A stretch of DNA of 64,000 bases from positions 610,194 through 674,193 of the forward strand of contig NZ_LMNI01000012.1 in the NCBI RefSeq assembly GCF_001422925.1, written 5' to 3'. The translations under genes and the position numbers were made by a program. Source of the DNA: Microbacterium sp. Leaf288. Lineage in GTDB: Bacteria > Actinomycetota > Actinomycetes > Actinomycetales > Microbacteriaceae. The notes beneath the pieces were generated by a model. The model did not search any database, was not told the origin of the DNA, and worked only from the letters and a program-made list of their open reading frames with translations. Of this stretch, positions 9,055 through 17,602 are shown in pieces. How positions within the stretch are numbered: the stretch's first letter is position 1; every line of letters starts with the position of its first letter.

Positions 9055-10044
9055 TCAGGGCATCCGCTCGAACACCTCCCGGGCTCGCAGTGTGCGCGCC
9101 CGCGTGACCGGACGGGTGGCCAGCACGATCTTCCCGCGCGCATGCAGCTTGGCCAGGTCGTCGAAGGCGTCCACGATGTCCTCGATCGGGTACAGGCCCG
9201 AGACGAGGAGGCGGAACGCCCCTGCGCCGGCGAGGTCCACCACGCGCTGCAGCACCTGCGTCGCATGCGAGACGGACTCGGCGTCGTCGCGGAGCATCCG
9301 CAGCTCGATCTGGCGCCTGTCGGCGCTCGAGCGATAGCGCTCGGGAGGAACATCGAGGGCCTCCGCGACCTCCCGCCCGTCCTTGCCGAAGTTGTCGATG
9401 TACGCCGTGACCGGTGCGCCCGCGGCACGCCGGATCCGCTCCGCCATTCCCTCGCCGTACTTCACCGGCGTGATGCCCAGCTGCCGCAGGTAGTCGAAAT
9501 TGCGCTCGCCGCACGTGCCGATCACCCGGGCGCCGCGGTGCTTCGCGACCTGCGCCTCGATGCTGCCGACGCCCCCCGCCGCCGCGGAGATGACGACGGT
9601 GTCCGAGGGGCCGATCCGAAGGTCGTCGAGGGTCTCCAACGCGGTGGCGCCCGCGAGGAAGAGACCGCCGGCGACCTCCCACTCGATCGCGCCGTGCTTG
9701 GCCACGAGCTGGTCCGCCGGCACGACGATGTGGCTCGCGTGAGCGCCGGTCCGCGTGTGCCCGACGACGTCCGCGCCGATCCGCGGCGCGGTCACACCCT
9801 CGCCGCAGCGGCGGACGATCCCCGCGAAGTCACTGCCGGACGACCTCGGCCACGGGTCGTCGTGCCAGGTGTCCTCCTTGCCGTTGCGCAGGAAGGCGTC
9901 CATGTGGTTGATCGCCGTCGAGATCACCTCGACCAGCACCTCTCCCGGCCCGGGAGCCGGCATCGGGTACTGATGACGCTTGAGTACGTCTGCGTCGCCG
10001 TAGTGGGTGTAGCGGTAAGTGAATGCCTCCGTCGGTGCTCGCAT
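9055..10044 (-). CDS. MDR-family NADPH:quinone-oxidoreductase-like enzyme
   Basis: A 329-residue medium-chain dehydrogenase/reductase. The N-terminal GroES-like half contains GPGEVLVEVISTAINHMD and GSDFAGIV; the nucleotide-binding motif AAAGGVGSIEAQVAKHRGARVIG is near residue 155. There is no zinc-ligand cysteine cluster, which fits the zinc-free quinone-oxidoreductase branch. ATG 10044 follows CAGGAGGGGATCGCG, a clear ribosome-binding site. It probably reduces quinones or enones with NADPH. Orientation is convergent to the oxidase and divergent from the DUF4383 gene. Confidence 0.85.
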   Translation of the reverse strand: MRAPTEAFTYRYTHYGDADVLKRHQYPMPAPGPGEVLVEVISTAINHMDAFLRNGKEDTWHDDPWPRSSGSDFAGIVRRCGEGVTAPRIGADVVGHTRTGAHASHIVVPADQLVAKHGAIEWEVAGGLFLAGATALETLDDLRIGPSDTVVISAAAGGVGSIEAQVAKHRGARVIGTCGERNFDYLRQLGITPVKYGEGMAERIRRAAGAPVTAYIDNFGKDGREVAEALDVPPERYRSSADRRQIELRMLRDDAESVSHATQVLQRVVDLAGAGAFRLLVSGLYPIEDIVDAFDDLAKLHARGKIVLATRPVTRARTLRAREVFERMP

Positions 10045-10209
10045 CGCGATCCCCTCCTGCCGTTCCCGTGAGGCTCGTCATCGAGCCTCGAGGATGTATT
10101 CCGACCGATGGGCGGTCATGGATGCAGCCGCAGCATCCCATCCGATTCGGCACCCGCCCCGAAGACCTTTCACAGCGCGGCAGATCGCCGCGGGAAAGAG
10201 AGGTCTCTC

Positions 10210-10617
10210 ATGGGCTCGTCACCGAACCGCATCGTCGCCACGGTCTTCGGCGCCGTCTACCTCCTCGTCGGGCTTCTCGGGTTCTTCGTCACCGGTCCCA
10301 TCAGCTTCATCGCGACCGAGGGTGGGCTGCTCCTGGGGATCTTCGAGGTCAACCCGCTGCACAACGTCGCGCACCTGCTCATCGGAGCGGCGCTGCTGAT
10401 CGCCGGTATCGCCGGTGCGCGCCCGGCCAAGATCGTGAACGTCACGGTCGGCGCCGCGTACCTGCTGCTGGGTGTCGTGGGCTTCTTCCTCGTCGGCACG
10501 CCGGCGAACATCCTCGCGCTCAACGCGCCCGACCACTTCCTGCACCTCGCGAGCGCCATCGTGCTGCTCGGCGTCGGCCTGGCCGCCGAGCGGACATCGC
10601 GCGTCGCGACCGCATGA
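10210..10617 (+). CDS. DUF4383 membrane protein
   Basis: A 135-residue protein with four predicted membrane helices (IVATVFGAVYLLVGLLGFFV, VAHLLIGAALLIAGIAG, IVNVTVGAAYLLLGVVGFFL, FLHLASAIVLLGVGLAA). The NPLHNVAHLLIG motif and length are those of DUF4383, a common actinobacterial family of unknown function. ATG 10210 is preceded by GGGAAAGAGAGG. The stop overlaps the next membrane protein by ATGA, so the two are translated together. Confidence 0.8.
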   Translation: MGSSPNRIVATVFGAVYLLVGLLGFFVTGPISFIATEGGLLLGIFEVNPLHNVAHLLIGAALLIAGIAGARPAKIVNVTVGAAYLLLGVVGFFLVGTPANILALNAPDHFLHLASAIVLLGVGLAAERTSRVATA

Positions 10618-11147
10618 TCGCGGCGACGGGGGAACCCACGGCGGAGCGCGTCAGCCGCGCGCCGTCGTGGGTGCCGGTCGCCGCGTGGGGGTTCGGGCTC
10701 GTCGCGGTCGCGCTCGGCGCGGCCGCGATCGTGGCGGTGCAGGCCGACGCGCTGTCCCGGGTCCTCGGAGGACTCTCGGTCGGGGTGGGACTGGGGGCAC
10801 TCGGATGGGGTGCAGCGCGCCTCTGGCTCGACCGCACCCCGCTCCCTCGAGTGGCCGTCTCCGGACTCTTCGTCGGCATGGGCGTCGCCGTTGCGCTGCT
10901 CGCGACCGCGCCGGGGCGCGCGAGCATCCTCGCGGTGGCCCTCCTGCTGGCGCTCGGCGTCGCGGCCGCCTGCGGGATCGTGCGAGGGACGAGGCATCCG
11001 TCCCCGCGGTCGAGCCTGTGGGGCTTGGTCGCTGCGGCGGCGCTGGTCACCGTCGTGGTGGTGCCCGCGCTCGGCGCCTGCCAGGGCGCGGCACTCCTGA
11101 ACGTCGACGGCACCGTGCTTCCCGTCATCACCCACGAGGGACATTGA
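10614..11147 (+). CDS. Hypothetical membrane protein
   Basis: A 177-residue protein of unrecognised family with about five hydrophobic segments (VAAWGFGLVAVALGAAAIVA, VLGGLSVGVGLGALGWGAA, VSGLFVGMGVAVALLA, ILAVALLLALGVAAACGI, LWGLVAAAALVTVVVVPALG). The start overlaps the stop of the DUF4383 gene. The C-terminal tail after the last helix (residues about 160-177) ends in HEGH. No function is proposed beyond partnership with its neighbour. Confidence 0.6.
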   Translation: MIAATGEPTAERVSRAPSWVPVAAWGFGLVAVALGAAAIVAVQADALSRVLGGLSVGVGLGALGWGAARLWLDRTPLPRVAVSGLFVGMGVAVALLATAPGRASILAVALLLALGVAAACGIVRGTRHPSPRSSLWGLVAAAALVTVVVVPALGACQGAALLNVDGTVLPVITHEGH

Positions 11148-11183
11148 ACGGATGCCGCATCGCAGCCGGTTTCGGCGGCGCGA

Positions 11184-11223
11184 CCGTGGTGGCCTTCCCT
11201 GCGTCGATCGAGGTCCACCACGG
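11184..11223. terminator. Possible bidirectional terminator
   Basis: CCGTGGTGG (11184-11192) can pair with CCACCACGG (11215-11223) across a 22-base loop, between the convergent stops of the membrane protein and the fasciclin gene. The loop is long and there is no U-tract, so this is tentative. Confidence 0.35.
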
Positions 11224-11237
11224 CCCGCCGTCCGCCG

Positions 11238-11828
11238 TCAGGAGGCCGGAACGAGAACGCGATCGATCGTGTGGATCACGCCGTTGGTCGCGGGGATGTT
11301 GATCGCCCAGAAGACCAGCCGCGGGTCACTGAGGGCAGGGGTCTCATCGCGCAGGTTGATTCCGCGGGGGTTGACGACACCGCCGTTGGCCATGGTGAGA
11401 GACCGCGCCGTGAGGACCTTCACCGGGCCGAGCTTCTCACCCGCGACCACGTGGTACAGCAGGATGTTCGAGACCTGCTCGGTGGTGAACGTCGACGTGA
11501 TGGCGGCCAGCGCGTCAGCCTCGCTGGCCGGCGCCGTGCCCGTGAGGTCGGTCACGAGGCGCAGGAATGCGCGGTCGTTCGGTGCGAACACCGTGTAGGT
11601 CTGGCTCGTGTCGGCGAGCGCGCCGTTGAGCCCCGTGGCCAGCACCGCCTGAACGAGGATGTCGTAGTCCCACGGGTTGGCGTCGGGGGCGCCACCGCCG
11701 GATGCGGCGACGGCGACATCCACAATCGTGCCGGCGGGGGCGGAGCCGCCGTGAGCCTGCGCGGGCGTGGAATTGAACACGAGAGCCAGGGCGGCGACCG
11801 CCGCAACGGCCAGGCGAGACTTCTTCAT
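11238..11828 (-). CDS. Secreted fasciclin (FAS1) domain protein
   Basis: A 196-residue protein with a Sec signal peptide (MKKSRLAVAAVAALALVFNS, TPAQAHG cleavage region near residue 25) and one FAS1 domain. The two FAS1 signatures are visible: TYTVFAPNDRAF near residue 90 and ILLYHVVAGEKL near residue 130, with the closing INIPATNGVIHTIDRVLVP. FAS1 proteins act in adhesion or at the cell surface. The mycobacterial fasciclin proteins MPT70 and MPT83 are SigK targets, and this gene lies directly downstream of a rskA-sigK pair. ATG 11828 follows GAAGGAGATCGGAACC. Confidence 0.9.
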   Translation of the reverse strand: MKKSRLAVAAVAALALVFNSTPAQAHGGSAPAGTIVDVAVAASGGGAPDANPWDYDILVQAVLATGLNGALADTSQTYTVFAPNDRAFLRLVTDLTGTAPASEADALAAITSTFTTEQVSNILLYHVVAGEKLGPVKVLTARSLTMANGGVVNPRGINLRDETPALSDPRLVFWAINIPATNGVIHTIDRVLVPAS

Positions 11829-11888
11829 GGTTCCGATCTCCTTCGATGCGATTCCCGGCACCGTCCGAACGAAGGGTGCCGTAGAGGT

Positions 11889-11916
11889 ATTCGCCCGAAG
11901 ACTCGGCTACGGATGC
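11889..11916 (-). promoter_or_regulatory. Candidate SigK-type promoter of the fasciclin gene
   Basis: On the minus strand GCATCC (11911-11916) and GCGAAT (11889-11894) are separated by 16 bases and lie 60 bases upstream of the fasciclin start. This resembles the mycobacterial SigK consensus as I remember it (CCATCC and CCGAAT boxes). A related pair precedes the DUF4397 gene. Confidence 0.45.
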
Positions 11917-11997
11917 AGCGGCCGGAAGTTTCGCTCCGGATTCGCGCGCGCACCGCTGCGCACATCCCACCCCGGCGCCCCGCCGAGGGGCGCCGGG

Positions 11998-12774
11998 TCA
12001 GCTGAACTCGAGCGGCCCGCGCACGATCGAGTCGCCGGAATGGGTGGGATCTCCGTCGAGGGGCTCCTGCGAGACGTCGACGAGCACGTATTCGCGCAGA
12101 TCGACGTCGGCCGGAACCACGAACGTCCCCTTCTTCCCGTCGAGCTCGCCGAGACTCACCAGTGCCGAGGCGTCCGCGGTGATCAGCCAGACCTCGCGGA
12201 ACCCGTCGCTCTCGTCGAAGTCCTCGACGTTCACTGTCAGCGTGCGCTCCCCGTCCGAGAGCTCGATCACCTGCGCGGTGCCGGCGGCGCCGGGGTGATC
12301 GGGGAACGCGGCCAGGGTCGCCGACGCGATCTCGACCGACTGCGGCGCCCTGACGAAGCTCCATACGCCGACGATCGCCAGGACGGCGGCGATGCTCGCC
12401 GCCAGGGCGAACAGCATCCGTCCGCCTCGCAGCCCGCGGCGCTTCGGCTGTTCGTCTGCGAGAGATGGCGCGCCCGCGGGAGCAGAGGCCGACGGGGCGG
12501 CAGGCGGCGCGGAGGCGGCAGGAGCGGCGACGCCCGCATCGGGTGCCGCCGGCTGCTGCGACCGGACCTCATCGAGGATGCGGTCCCACACCCGCTCGGG
12601 CGGCGTCTCGAGCTCGCCCAGGGTCACGGTGGACCGGCCGACCGCCACGGTGTGCTCGAGTTCGGCCAGCTCGATCGAGCAGACGTCGCACGTCGCGAGG
12701 TGCTCCTGCTCGGCATCCGTCAGCGTTTCTCCGACCGCGACCAGCGCAAGACGCTCGGGGTCAAGGTGTGACAT
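11998..12774 (-). CDS. rskA: Anti-sigma-K factor RskA-like protein
   Basis: A 258-residue membrane anti-sigma factor. The N-terminal cytosolic part has a zinc-finger-like segment (EHLATCDVCSIELAELE, C-x2-C near residue 30) for sigma binding; a single transmembrane helix (MLFALAASIAAVLAIVGVW) lies near residue 135. The extracytoplasmic part (VIELSDGERTLTVNVEDFDESDGFREVWLITAD) matches the RskA C-terminal domain, which is cleaved by regulated proteolysis to free the sigma factor. The 5' end overlaps the sigma gene by 14 bases; ATG 12774 follows GGAGGTGTCTC. It should hold SigK inactive until an envelope signal arrives. Confidence 0.9.
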   Translation of the reverse strand: MSHLDPERLALVAVGETLTDAEQEHLATCDVCSIELAELEHTVAVGRSTVTLGELETPPERVWDRILDEVRSQQPAAPDAGVAAPAASAPPAAPSASAPAGAPSLADEQPKRRGLRGGRMLFALAASIAAVLAIVGVWSFVRAPQSVEIASATLAAFPDHPGAAGTAQVIELSDGERTLTVNVEDFDESDGFREVWLITADASALVSLGELDGKKGTFVVPADVDLREYVLVDVSQEPLDGDPTHSGDSIVRGPLEFS

Positions 12775-13342
12775 GAGACACCTCCAATCGGTCACGCAGG
12801 CGGGTGAGACTTCGGCGGATGTGACTCTTCACGGTACCCAGCGGCATGTCGAGGCGCGTCGCGATCTGCTGGTGGGTGAGGTCGTCGTAGAACGCCAGCC
12901 GCACCACGCGCTGCGCATCGGGCTCGAGGCGGTCGATCTCGTCGGCGAGCAGCATCCGGTCTCCGAGATCGATCTCGGACGACAACGGCTCATCGGTGAC
13001 GGCGAAGCGCTGCAGCTTCTCCTGCAGCTCACGCACGCGGCGACGCGCATCGAGGGTGTCGGCGATGCGTCGCCGGGTGATCGTGACGAGCCACGTCGAG
13101 AGCCGACCCTTGGCCGGGTCGTACGAGGCCCGCGAGGTCCACGCCGAGACGAAGGTCTTCTGCGTCACGTCCTCGGCATCCCCCCTGTCGCCGAGCACCC
13201 GCAGCGCGAGCGTGAACACGATCGGCGACCATCGTCGGTAGATCTGCTCGAGGGCGCGCTCGTCACCGGCGGCGAAACGGCCGCACAGCTCGCGCTCTTC
13301 CTCGTCGTCCACGCTGGTTCCCCTCGTCTCGTCCGGCGCCAT
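12761..13342 (-). CDS. sigK: ECF sigma factor, SigK type
   Basis: A 193-residue extracytoplasmic-function sigma factor. Region 2 (ALEQIYRRWSPIVFTLALRVLGDRGDAEDVTQKTFVSAW, quoted in parts: VLGDRGDAEDVTQ and FVSAW) is near residues 30-75, and region 4 with its helix-turn-helix (LTHQQIATRLDMPLGTVKSH) is near residues 150-175. The order sigma then rskA with overlapping frames is the SigK arrangement. Its start is 7 bases after the sortase stop, so it is transcribed with the sortase and DUF4397 genes. It probably drives its own operon and the fasciclin gene. Confidence 0.88.
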   Translation of the reverse strand: MAPDETRGTSVDDEEERELCGRFAAGDERALEQIYRRWSPIVFTLALRVLGDRGDAEDVTQKTFVSAWTSRASYDPAKGRLSTWLVTITRRRIADTLDARRRVRELQEKLQRFAVTDEPLSSEIDLGDRMLLADEIDRLEPDAQRVVRLAFYDDLTHQQIATRLDMPLGTVKSHIRRSLTRLRDRLEVSHVTP

Positions 13343-13349
13343 CGCCGGC

Positions 13350-13997
<648 letters not shown>

Positions 13998-14008
13998 GTT
14001 GTGACCCT

Positions 14009-14833
14009 TCAGCGCTGCGCCCGGCTGCGCGCGACGACGAGAGCGGATGCCGCCACCGCCGCCGCGACCGCGAGGCCGCCGATCGCCCACATCCACTGCT
14101 GGAACATGTCGCGCTGTGCGAGCTGGCCGCCCGTCCCGGAGTTCACACCGTCCGGCGCCGAGTGCAGGCCCGTGATCGTCTGCACCGCGAGCTCGAGGTT
14201 CTCGTCCTCGAGGCTGCCCCACGCGTAGGCGATCGTGAGCACGCCCTCCTGCACGTCGACGGGCGCCGGGCCGAGCACGGGATCGGTGGTGCCGGCCGCG
14301 GCCACCGAAGCCTCGATCGTTCCGGCGGGCAGGTCCAGCGATGCCTCATCGGGGTTCGCGAGCCCCTGGATGACAGCCGATCCACCGGCGAGCACATCGA
14401 CGGCGGGCGCAGCCGCGACGTGGCGCACGGTGAGGCGTCCCTCCCCCGCCGCCGTGGGCGACGTGTCGTTGACGTACGGAGTCACCGTCGGCGAGCCGGA
14501 TGCGCCGAGGTGGGCGACCGCCGTGTAGTTCTTGCCGGCCTCGAGCGTGAGCGTGACGGGGCCGAGCACGGGCGAGCCGGCGTCGGTGGCGTCGGGTGCC
14601 GTGAGCGCGACCTCGTAGGCGCCGGCGGGCAGATCCAGCGGACCCGCCAGGTCACCCGGCTGGAAGTCGTCGAGGGTGAGCGCACCGTTGACGTAGACGT
14701 CGACGGGCGTGTCGGGGATGCCGTGCAGGACAGAGAGCACGGCGTTGCTTGCGGTGGATGCGTTCGCGGGGACGCCCACGCTGAGCGCGGCGGCAATGCC
14801 GACGGCGATCGCCGCGAGAACCTTCTTTCGCAC
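14009..14833 (-). CDS. Secreted DUF4397 protein with C-terminal membrane anchor
   Basis: A 274-residue surface protein: signal peptide (KKVLAAIAVGIAAALSVGVP, ANAS near residue 26), two DUF4397 repeats (LSVLHGIPDTPVDVYVNG and LTVRHVAAAPAVDVLAGG begin them), and a C-terminal helix (AIGGLAVAAAVAASALVVA) with a basic tail RSRAQR. The end is laid out like a sortase substrate, but I see no LPxTG; QLAQRD precedes the helix. It is the first gene of the DUF4397-sortase-sigK-rskA operon. GTG 14833 follows AAGAAGGAGGAAGACC, which decides the start. It is a plausible partner or substrate of the adjacent sortase. Confidence 0.8.
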   Translation of the reverse strand: MRKKVLAAIAVGIAAALSVGVPANASTASNAVLSVLHGIPDTPVDVYVNGALTLDDFQPGDLAGPLDLPAGAYEVALTAPDATDAGSPVLGPVTLTLEAGKNYTAVAHLGASGSPTVTPYVNDTSPTAAGEGRLTVRHVAAAPAVDVLAGGSAVIQGLANPDEASLDLPAGTIEASVAAAGTTDPVLGPAPVDVQEGVLTIAYAWGSLEDENLELAVQTITGLHSAPDGVNSGTGGQLAQRDMFQQWMWAIGGLAVAAAVAASALVVARSRAQR

Positions 14834-14882
14834 GGTCTTCCTCCTTCTTTGAGCGGCCGGTCGCCGCGTGTATGAAGAGTTC

Positions 14883-14910
14883 TTCCGGCAGGAGGGGAGG
14901 TTCGGATGCA
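14883..14910 (-). promoter_or_regulatory. Candidate SigK-type promoter of the DUF4397-sortase-sigK operon
   Basis: On the minus strand GCATCC (14905-14910), a 16-base spacer and CGGAAG (14883-14888), 50 bases before the DUF4397 start. The first box and spacing equal those before the fasciclin gene; the second box matches less well. Autoregulation by SigK would follow. Confidence 0.35.
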
Positions 14911-15346
14911 GGCGGGGATGGATTCTTGTCAGTTGTGCAGTGGTGTCACATCTCGTCATCGCCGGACACGCTCTGACACCGACGAGCGATCCGTGCCCGC
15001 GGCGATTACCGTGGGGTCATCGCGGCGATCCGGGCGGTCCCGGGCACCGGCTCATACCCGGGTGCGTTGCGGGTTCGACTCCCGCCGCCGTGTCCAACGC
15101 TGTGGTGGGCGCTCCCCTTGGAACGACTGGAGTCCCCGGCTGCTCCGACGTCAGCGGCCATTGTCGCCGGACACAGATCGGACACAGATGTGCCGGCTCG
15201 TTGATGGCCAGGTAGTGAACAGCGTGAGTCCGGCGTAGTGAATTGCAGACCACGTCGATGTTGAACAAGCCAGTCCGCGAGGGCCGACGCCTCTTCCCGA
15301 CCGCCCGCTGCTCGCACCAGCGGACGGTCGAGACGTTATCGTTCCT
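14911..15346. other. Gene-free stretch with tRNA-end-like segment
   Basis: No convincing gene lies between the DUF4397 leader and the MFS gene. The stretch holds a tRNA T-arm/acceptor-like sequence (15074-15098) and a tandem 11-base repeat CGGACACAGAT at 15168-15189. Upstream of the T-arm I find no matching 5' acceptor strand, so this is not a complete tRNA. Confidence 0.5.
15074..15098 (+). repeat. tRNA 3'-end-like direct repeat, left copy
   Basis: TTCGACTCCCGCCG, then CCGTGTCCAAC. Preceded by GCGGG, it reads as a T-stem and loop, seven acceptor bases, a T discriminator and CCA. A second copy at 32718-32742 matches at 23 of 25 positions in the same orientation. tRNA 3' ends are classic integrase attachment sites, so these may be remnants bounding the intervening catabolic island. 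Confidence 0.5.
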
Positions 15347-15365
15347 CACCACTCTGGTCGTGGTG
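15347..15365 (-). terminator. Possible terminator after the MFS gene
   Basis: CACCAC (15347-15352) and GTGGTG (15360-15365) pair across a 7-base loop just past the minus-strand MFS stop. The stem is short and there is no U-tract. Confidence 0.35.
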
Positions 15366-15367
15366 GA

Positions 15368-16717
15368 CTATGAACCAACCGGCTGCCGGGCCTCGGTGCT
15401 CGCGGGAATGGCGGCACCGCGCCGCTTCCCGTATGCCCGGAGAACGGCTGTCACGATCGCGGCCAGGGCCATCGCCCCGCCGAAGACGAGCACGGCGGGC
15501 GTGAAGCTGCCGGTCGCCTCCTTGATCCAGCCGGTCACCTGCGGGCCCAGGTAGCCGCCGATGTTGCCGAGTCCGTTGATCATGCCGAAGCCCGCGGCGA
15601 GGGCTGCGCCGAACAGGAAGGTGCTCGGCATCGTCACGAAGATCGCCAGCGCGCTGTACAGACCGACTCCGGCGATGCAGAACCCGACGATGGCGATCGC
15701 CGGCTGATTGACGGCGAGGCCCGCGATCAGGAATCCGACGGCCGCGACACTGGCGCTTGCGATGAAATGCAGCGGTCGCTCGCCGGTGCGGTCGGAGTGC
15801 CGGTTCCAGAGGATGAGCGGCACGATGGCGATGAGCGAGGGCACCGCCGCGATCCAGCCGATGGCCGCGGTGGGGGCGCCGAGCGCCTGCAGCATCTGCG
15901 GGAACCACAGCTGCAGTCCGTTGAGCGAGAAGGTCACGCAGATGAAGACCCCGATGAGCACCCAGGTCTGGCCGCTGCGGACGCCGGCGGCGAAGCCGTG
16001 AGTGGACGCCGGGGTCGCAGCATCCTCTCGATCGATCTCGCCCTGAAGCCACGCGCGCTCGGCCGGCGTGAGGAACTTCGCGTCGGCAGGCCGGTCGCGG
16101 ATGATCGCGTAGAAGATGAAGCCGATAACCACGGCCGGGATGCCGGTGAGGATGAAGAGCCAGCGCCAGCCCGACATGCCCGCGACACCGTCGAACGTGG
16201 TAAGGATCCCCGTGCAGATCGGGGTGAGCAGACCCGACAGGCAGATGAAGGTCACGATCCACGACATCGCGACGCCCCGGCGAGCAGCCGGGAACCAGCG
16301 CGACACGAAGAAGAGCATGCCGGGCGAGAATCCCGCCTCGGCGAAGCCCAGCAGGATCCGCGCGACGATGAGCATCGGCGCGCCGTTCACGAAGGCGGTC
16401 GCGATCGTGACGATGCCCCAGGTGATCATGATGCGCGTGATCCACTTACGGGTGCCCACGCGGGTGAGGATGTAGTTGCTGAAGGGCTCGCTGAGCGTGT
16501 AGCTCCAGAAGTACACCCCGGCGGCGAAGCCGAACATGGATGCCGAGATCCCGAGCTCGTCGTTCATCTGCAGCGCAGCGACGCCGATGTTGGTGCGGTC
16601 CAGGTACAGCACGATGTAACAGAGGCCGATGAACGGCAGCAGCTTGCGGGTGACCTTCTTGATCACGACCGCTTCGTCGACGGCCGCTTTCAGCGAGGGG
16701 ACGTTCGTCTTCGACAC
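15368..16717 (-). CDS. MFS transporter, anion:cation symporter (ACS) family
   Basis: A 449-residue permease with 12 predicted helices. The segment LPFIGLCYIVLYLDRTNIGV at residues 27-46 and WGIVTIATAF, GFAEAGFSPGM and RDRPADAKFLTPAERAWL (central loop) are typical of the ACS family, which imports organic anions such as tartrate, galactarate, phthalate or sugar acids. It has its own promoter region carrying the TGTTCCGATCATCGG dyad at 16803-16820, shared with the adjacent operon, so it likely brings in a related acid. ATG 16717 follows AAAGGAGATGGC. Confidence 0.88.
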   Translation of the reverse strand: MSKTNVPSLKAAVDEAVVIKKVTRKLLPFIGLCYIVLYLDRTNIGVAALQMNDELGISASMFGFAAGVYFWSYTLSEPFSNYILTRVGTRKWITRIMITWGIVTIATAFVNGAPMLIVARILLGFAEAGFSPGMLFFVSRWFPAARRGVAMSWIVTFICLSGLLTPICTGILTTFDGVAGMSGWRWLFILTGIPAVVIGFIFYAIIRDRPADAKFLTPAERAWLQGEIDREDAATPASTHGFAAGVRSGQTWVLIGVFICVTFSLNGLQLWFPQMLQALGAPTAAIGWIAAVPSLIAIVPLILWNRHSDRTGERPLHFIASASVAAVGFLIAGLAVNQPAIAIVGFCIAGVGLYSALAIFVTMPSTFLFGAALAAGFGMINGLGNIGGYLGPQVTGWIKEATGSFTPAVLVFGGAMALAAIVTAVLRAYGKRRGAAIPASTEARQPVGS

Positions 16718-16802
16718 GCCATCTCCTTTGATTCCGGGTGAAGTCGCCGCGACATCGCGACCCCTTCAGCCTCTTCCGCTTCGGTCGCTATCGCGACGGG
16801 TT

Positions 16803-16820
16803 TGTTCCGATCATCGGTAC
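16803..16820. promoter_or_regulatory. Putative IclR-type operator, copy 1
   Basis: TGTTCCGATCATCGGTAC lies 86 bases upstream of the MFS start. Its core CCGAT-C-ATCGG is a perfect inverted repeat with a one-base centre. The same 17 bases (TGTTCCGATCATCGGTA) recur at 24892-24908, and a 13/15 match overlaps the IclR start at 31572-31586, which suggests the local IclR protein binds here. Confidence 0.55.
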
Positions 16821-16846
16821 ACGATGTGAACTCTCATGTCACCGGG

Positions 16847-17602
16847 TCATCCGCGGCCGACGAAGGGCATCGTCGTCGCCGTGAGGGTGAGCGAGAGCAC
16901 GTTCGCATCGAGCGGAAGGCTCGCCATCAGTCTGACGGCACGAGCCGCGTCGTGGGCGTCGAACGTCGCCTCGGTGCGGTGGCTGCCGTCCGCCTGGAGC
17001 GCGTGCTCGGTGAACCCGGTCATGTCGGTGGCGGCGTTTCCGATGTCGATCTGACCGACGGCGATCTGGAACTTGCGGCCGTCCAGTGCCAGTGAGCGGG
17101 TCAGGCCGGTGAGGGCGTGTTTGGTGATCGCATAGGCGGTCGAGTGCGGACGGGGCACGTGCGCGGAGATCGACCCGTTGTTGATGATGCGACCGCCGGG
17201 CGGCTGCTGGGTCCTCATGATGGGGAAGACCGCGCGTGAGCAGATCACCGCTCCCATGACGTTGACGTCGAGCGTGTTGCGTACGTCTGGGAGGCTCACC
17301 TCGTCGATCTCGCCGACGGGGCCGAGAACGCCCGCGTTGTTCACGAGCACGTCGATGCGCCCCCAGCGGGCGACGACCTGCCGCATGGCTTCGTCGACGG
17401 ATGCCTCGTCCGTGACGTCCGCGAGGACCACCATGGCCTGCGCGGCCGGCGCTGCCTCGAAGCTGCGGTGAAGGGCGTCCGGTCGTCTGCCGAGCGCGGC
17501 TACGCGGAATCCGGCATCCAGTAACTCTCGCACGAAGGCCTTGCCGAGGCCGGACCCGCCGCCGGTGACGACGGCGACGCGGGCGGGCTCAGTGGTTGTC
17601 AC
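16847..17602 (-). CDS. Short-chain dehydrogenase/reductase (SDR1)
   Basis: A 251-residue NAD(P)-dependent oxidoreductase, last gene of the ten-gene operon. Cofactor motif TGGGSGLGKAF (residues 13-23), NNAG near residue 92, and the catalytic Ser/Tyr/Lys in NNGSISAH and STAYAITKH (near residues 146-167). Such enzymes oxidise sugar or hydroxy-acid alcohols; here it could form a sugar lactone or a beta-keto acid for the BKACE enzymes. GTG 17602 is used because it follows GGTGCGC closely and overlaps the dehydratase stop by 14 bases; an upstream extension to 17671 would overlap the dehydratase far more. Confidence 0.88.
   Translation of the reverse strand: MTTTEPARVAVVTGGGSGLGKAFVRELLDAGFRVAALGRRPDALHRSFEAAPAAQAMVVLADVTDEASVDEAMRQVVARWGRIDVLVNNAGVLGPVGEIDEVSLPDVRNTLDVNVMGAVICSRAVFPIMRTQQPPGGRIINNGSISAHVPRPHSTAYAITKHALTGLTRSLALDGRKFQIAVGQIDIGNAATDMTGFTEHALQADGSHRTEATFDAHDAARAVRLMASLPLDANVLSLTLTATTMPFVGRG

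Noticed and set aside
15020..15100. Possible complete tRNA
   Set aside because: T-arm and 3' acceptor are present but no 5' strand pairing with CGCCGTG, and no proper D-arm upstream.
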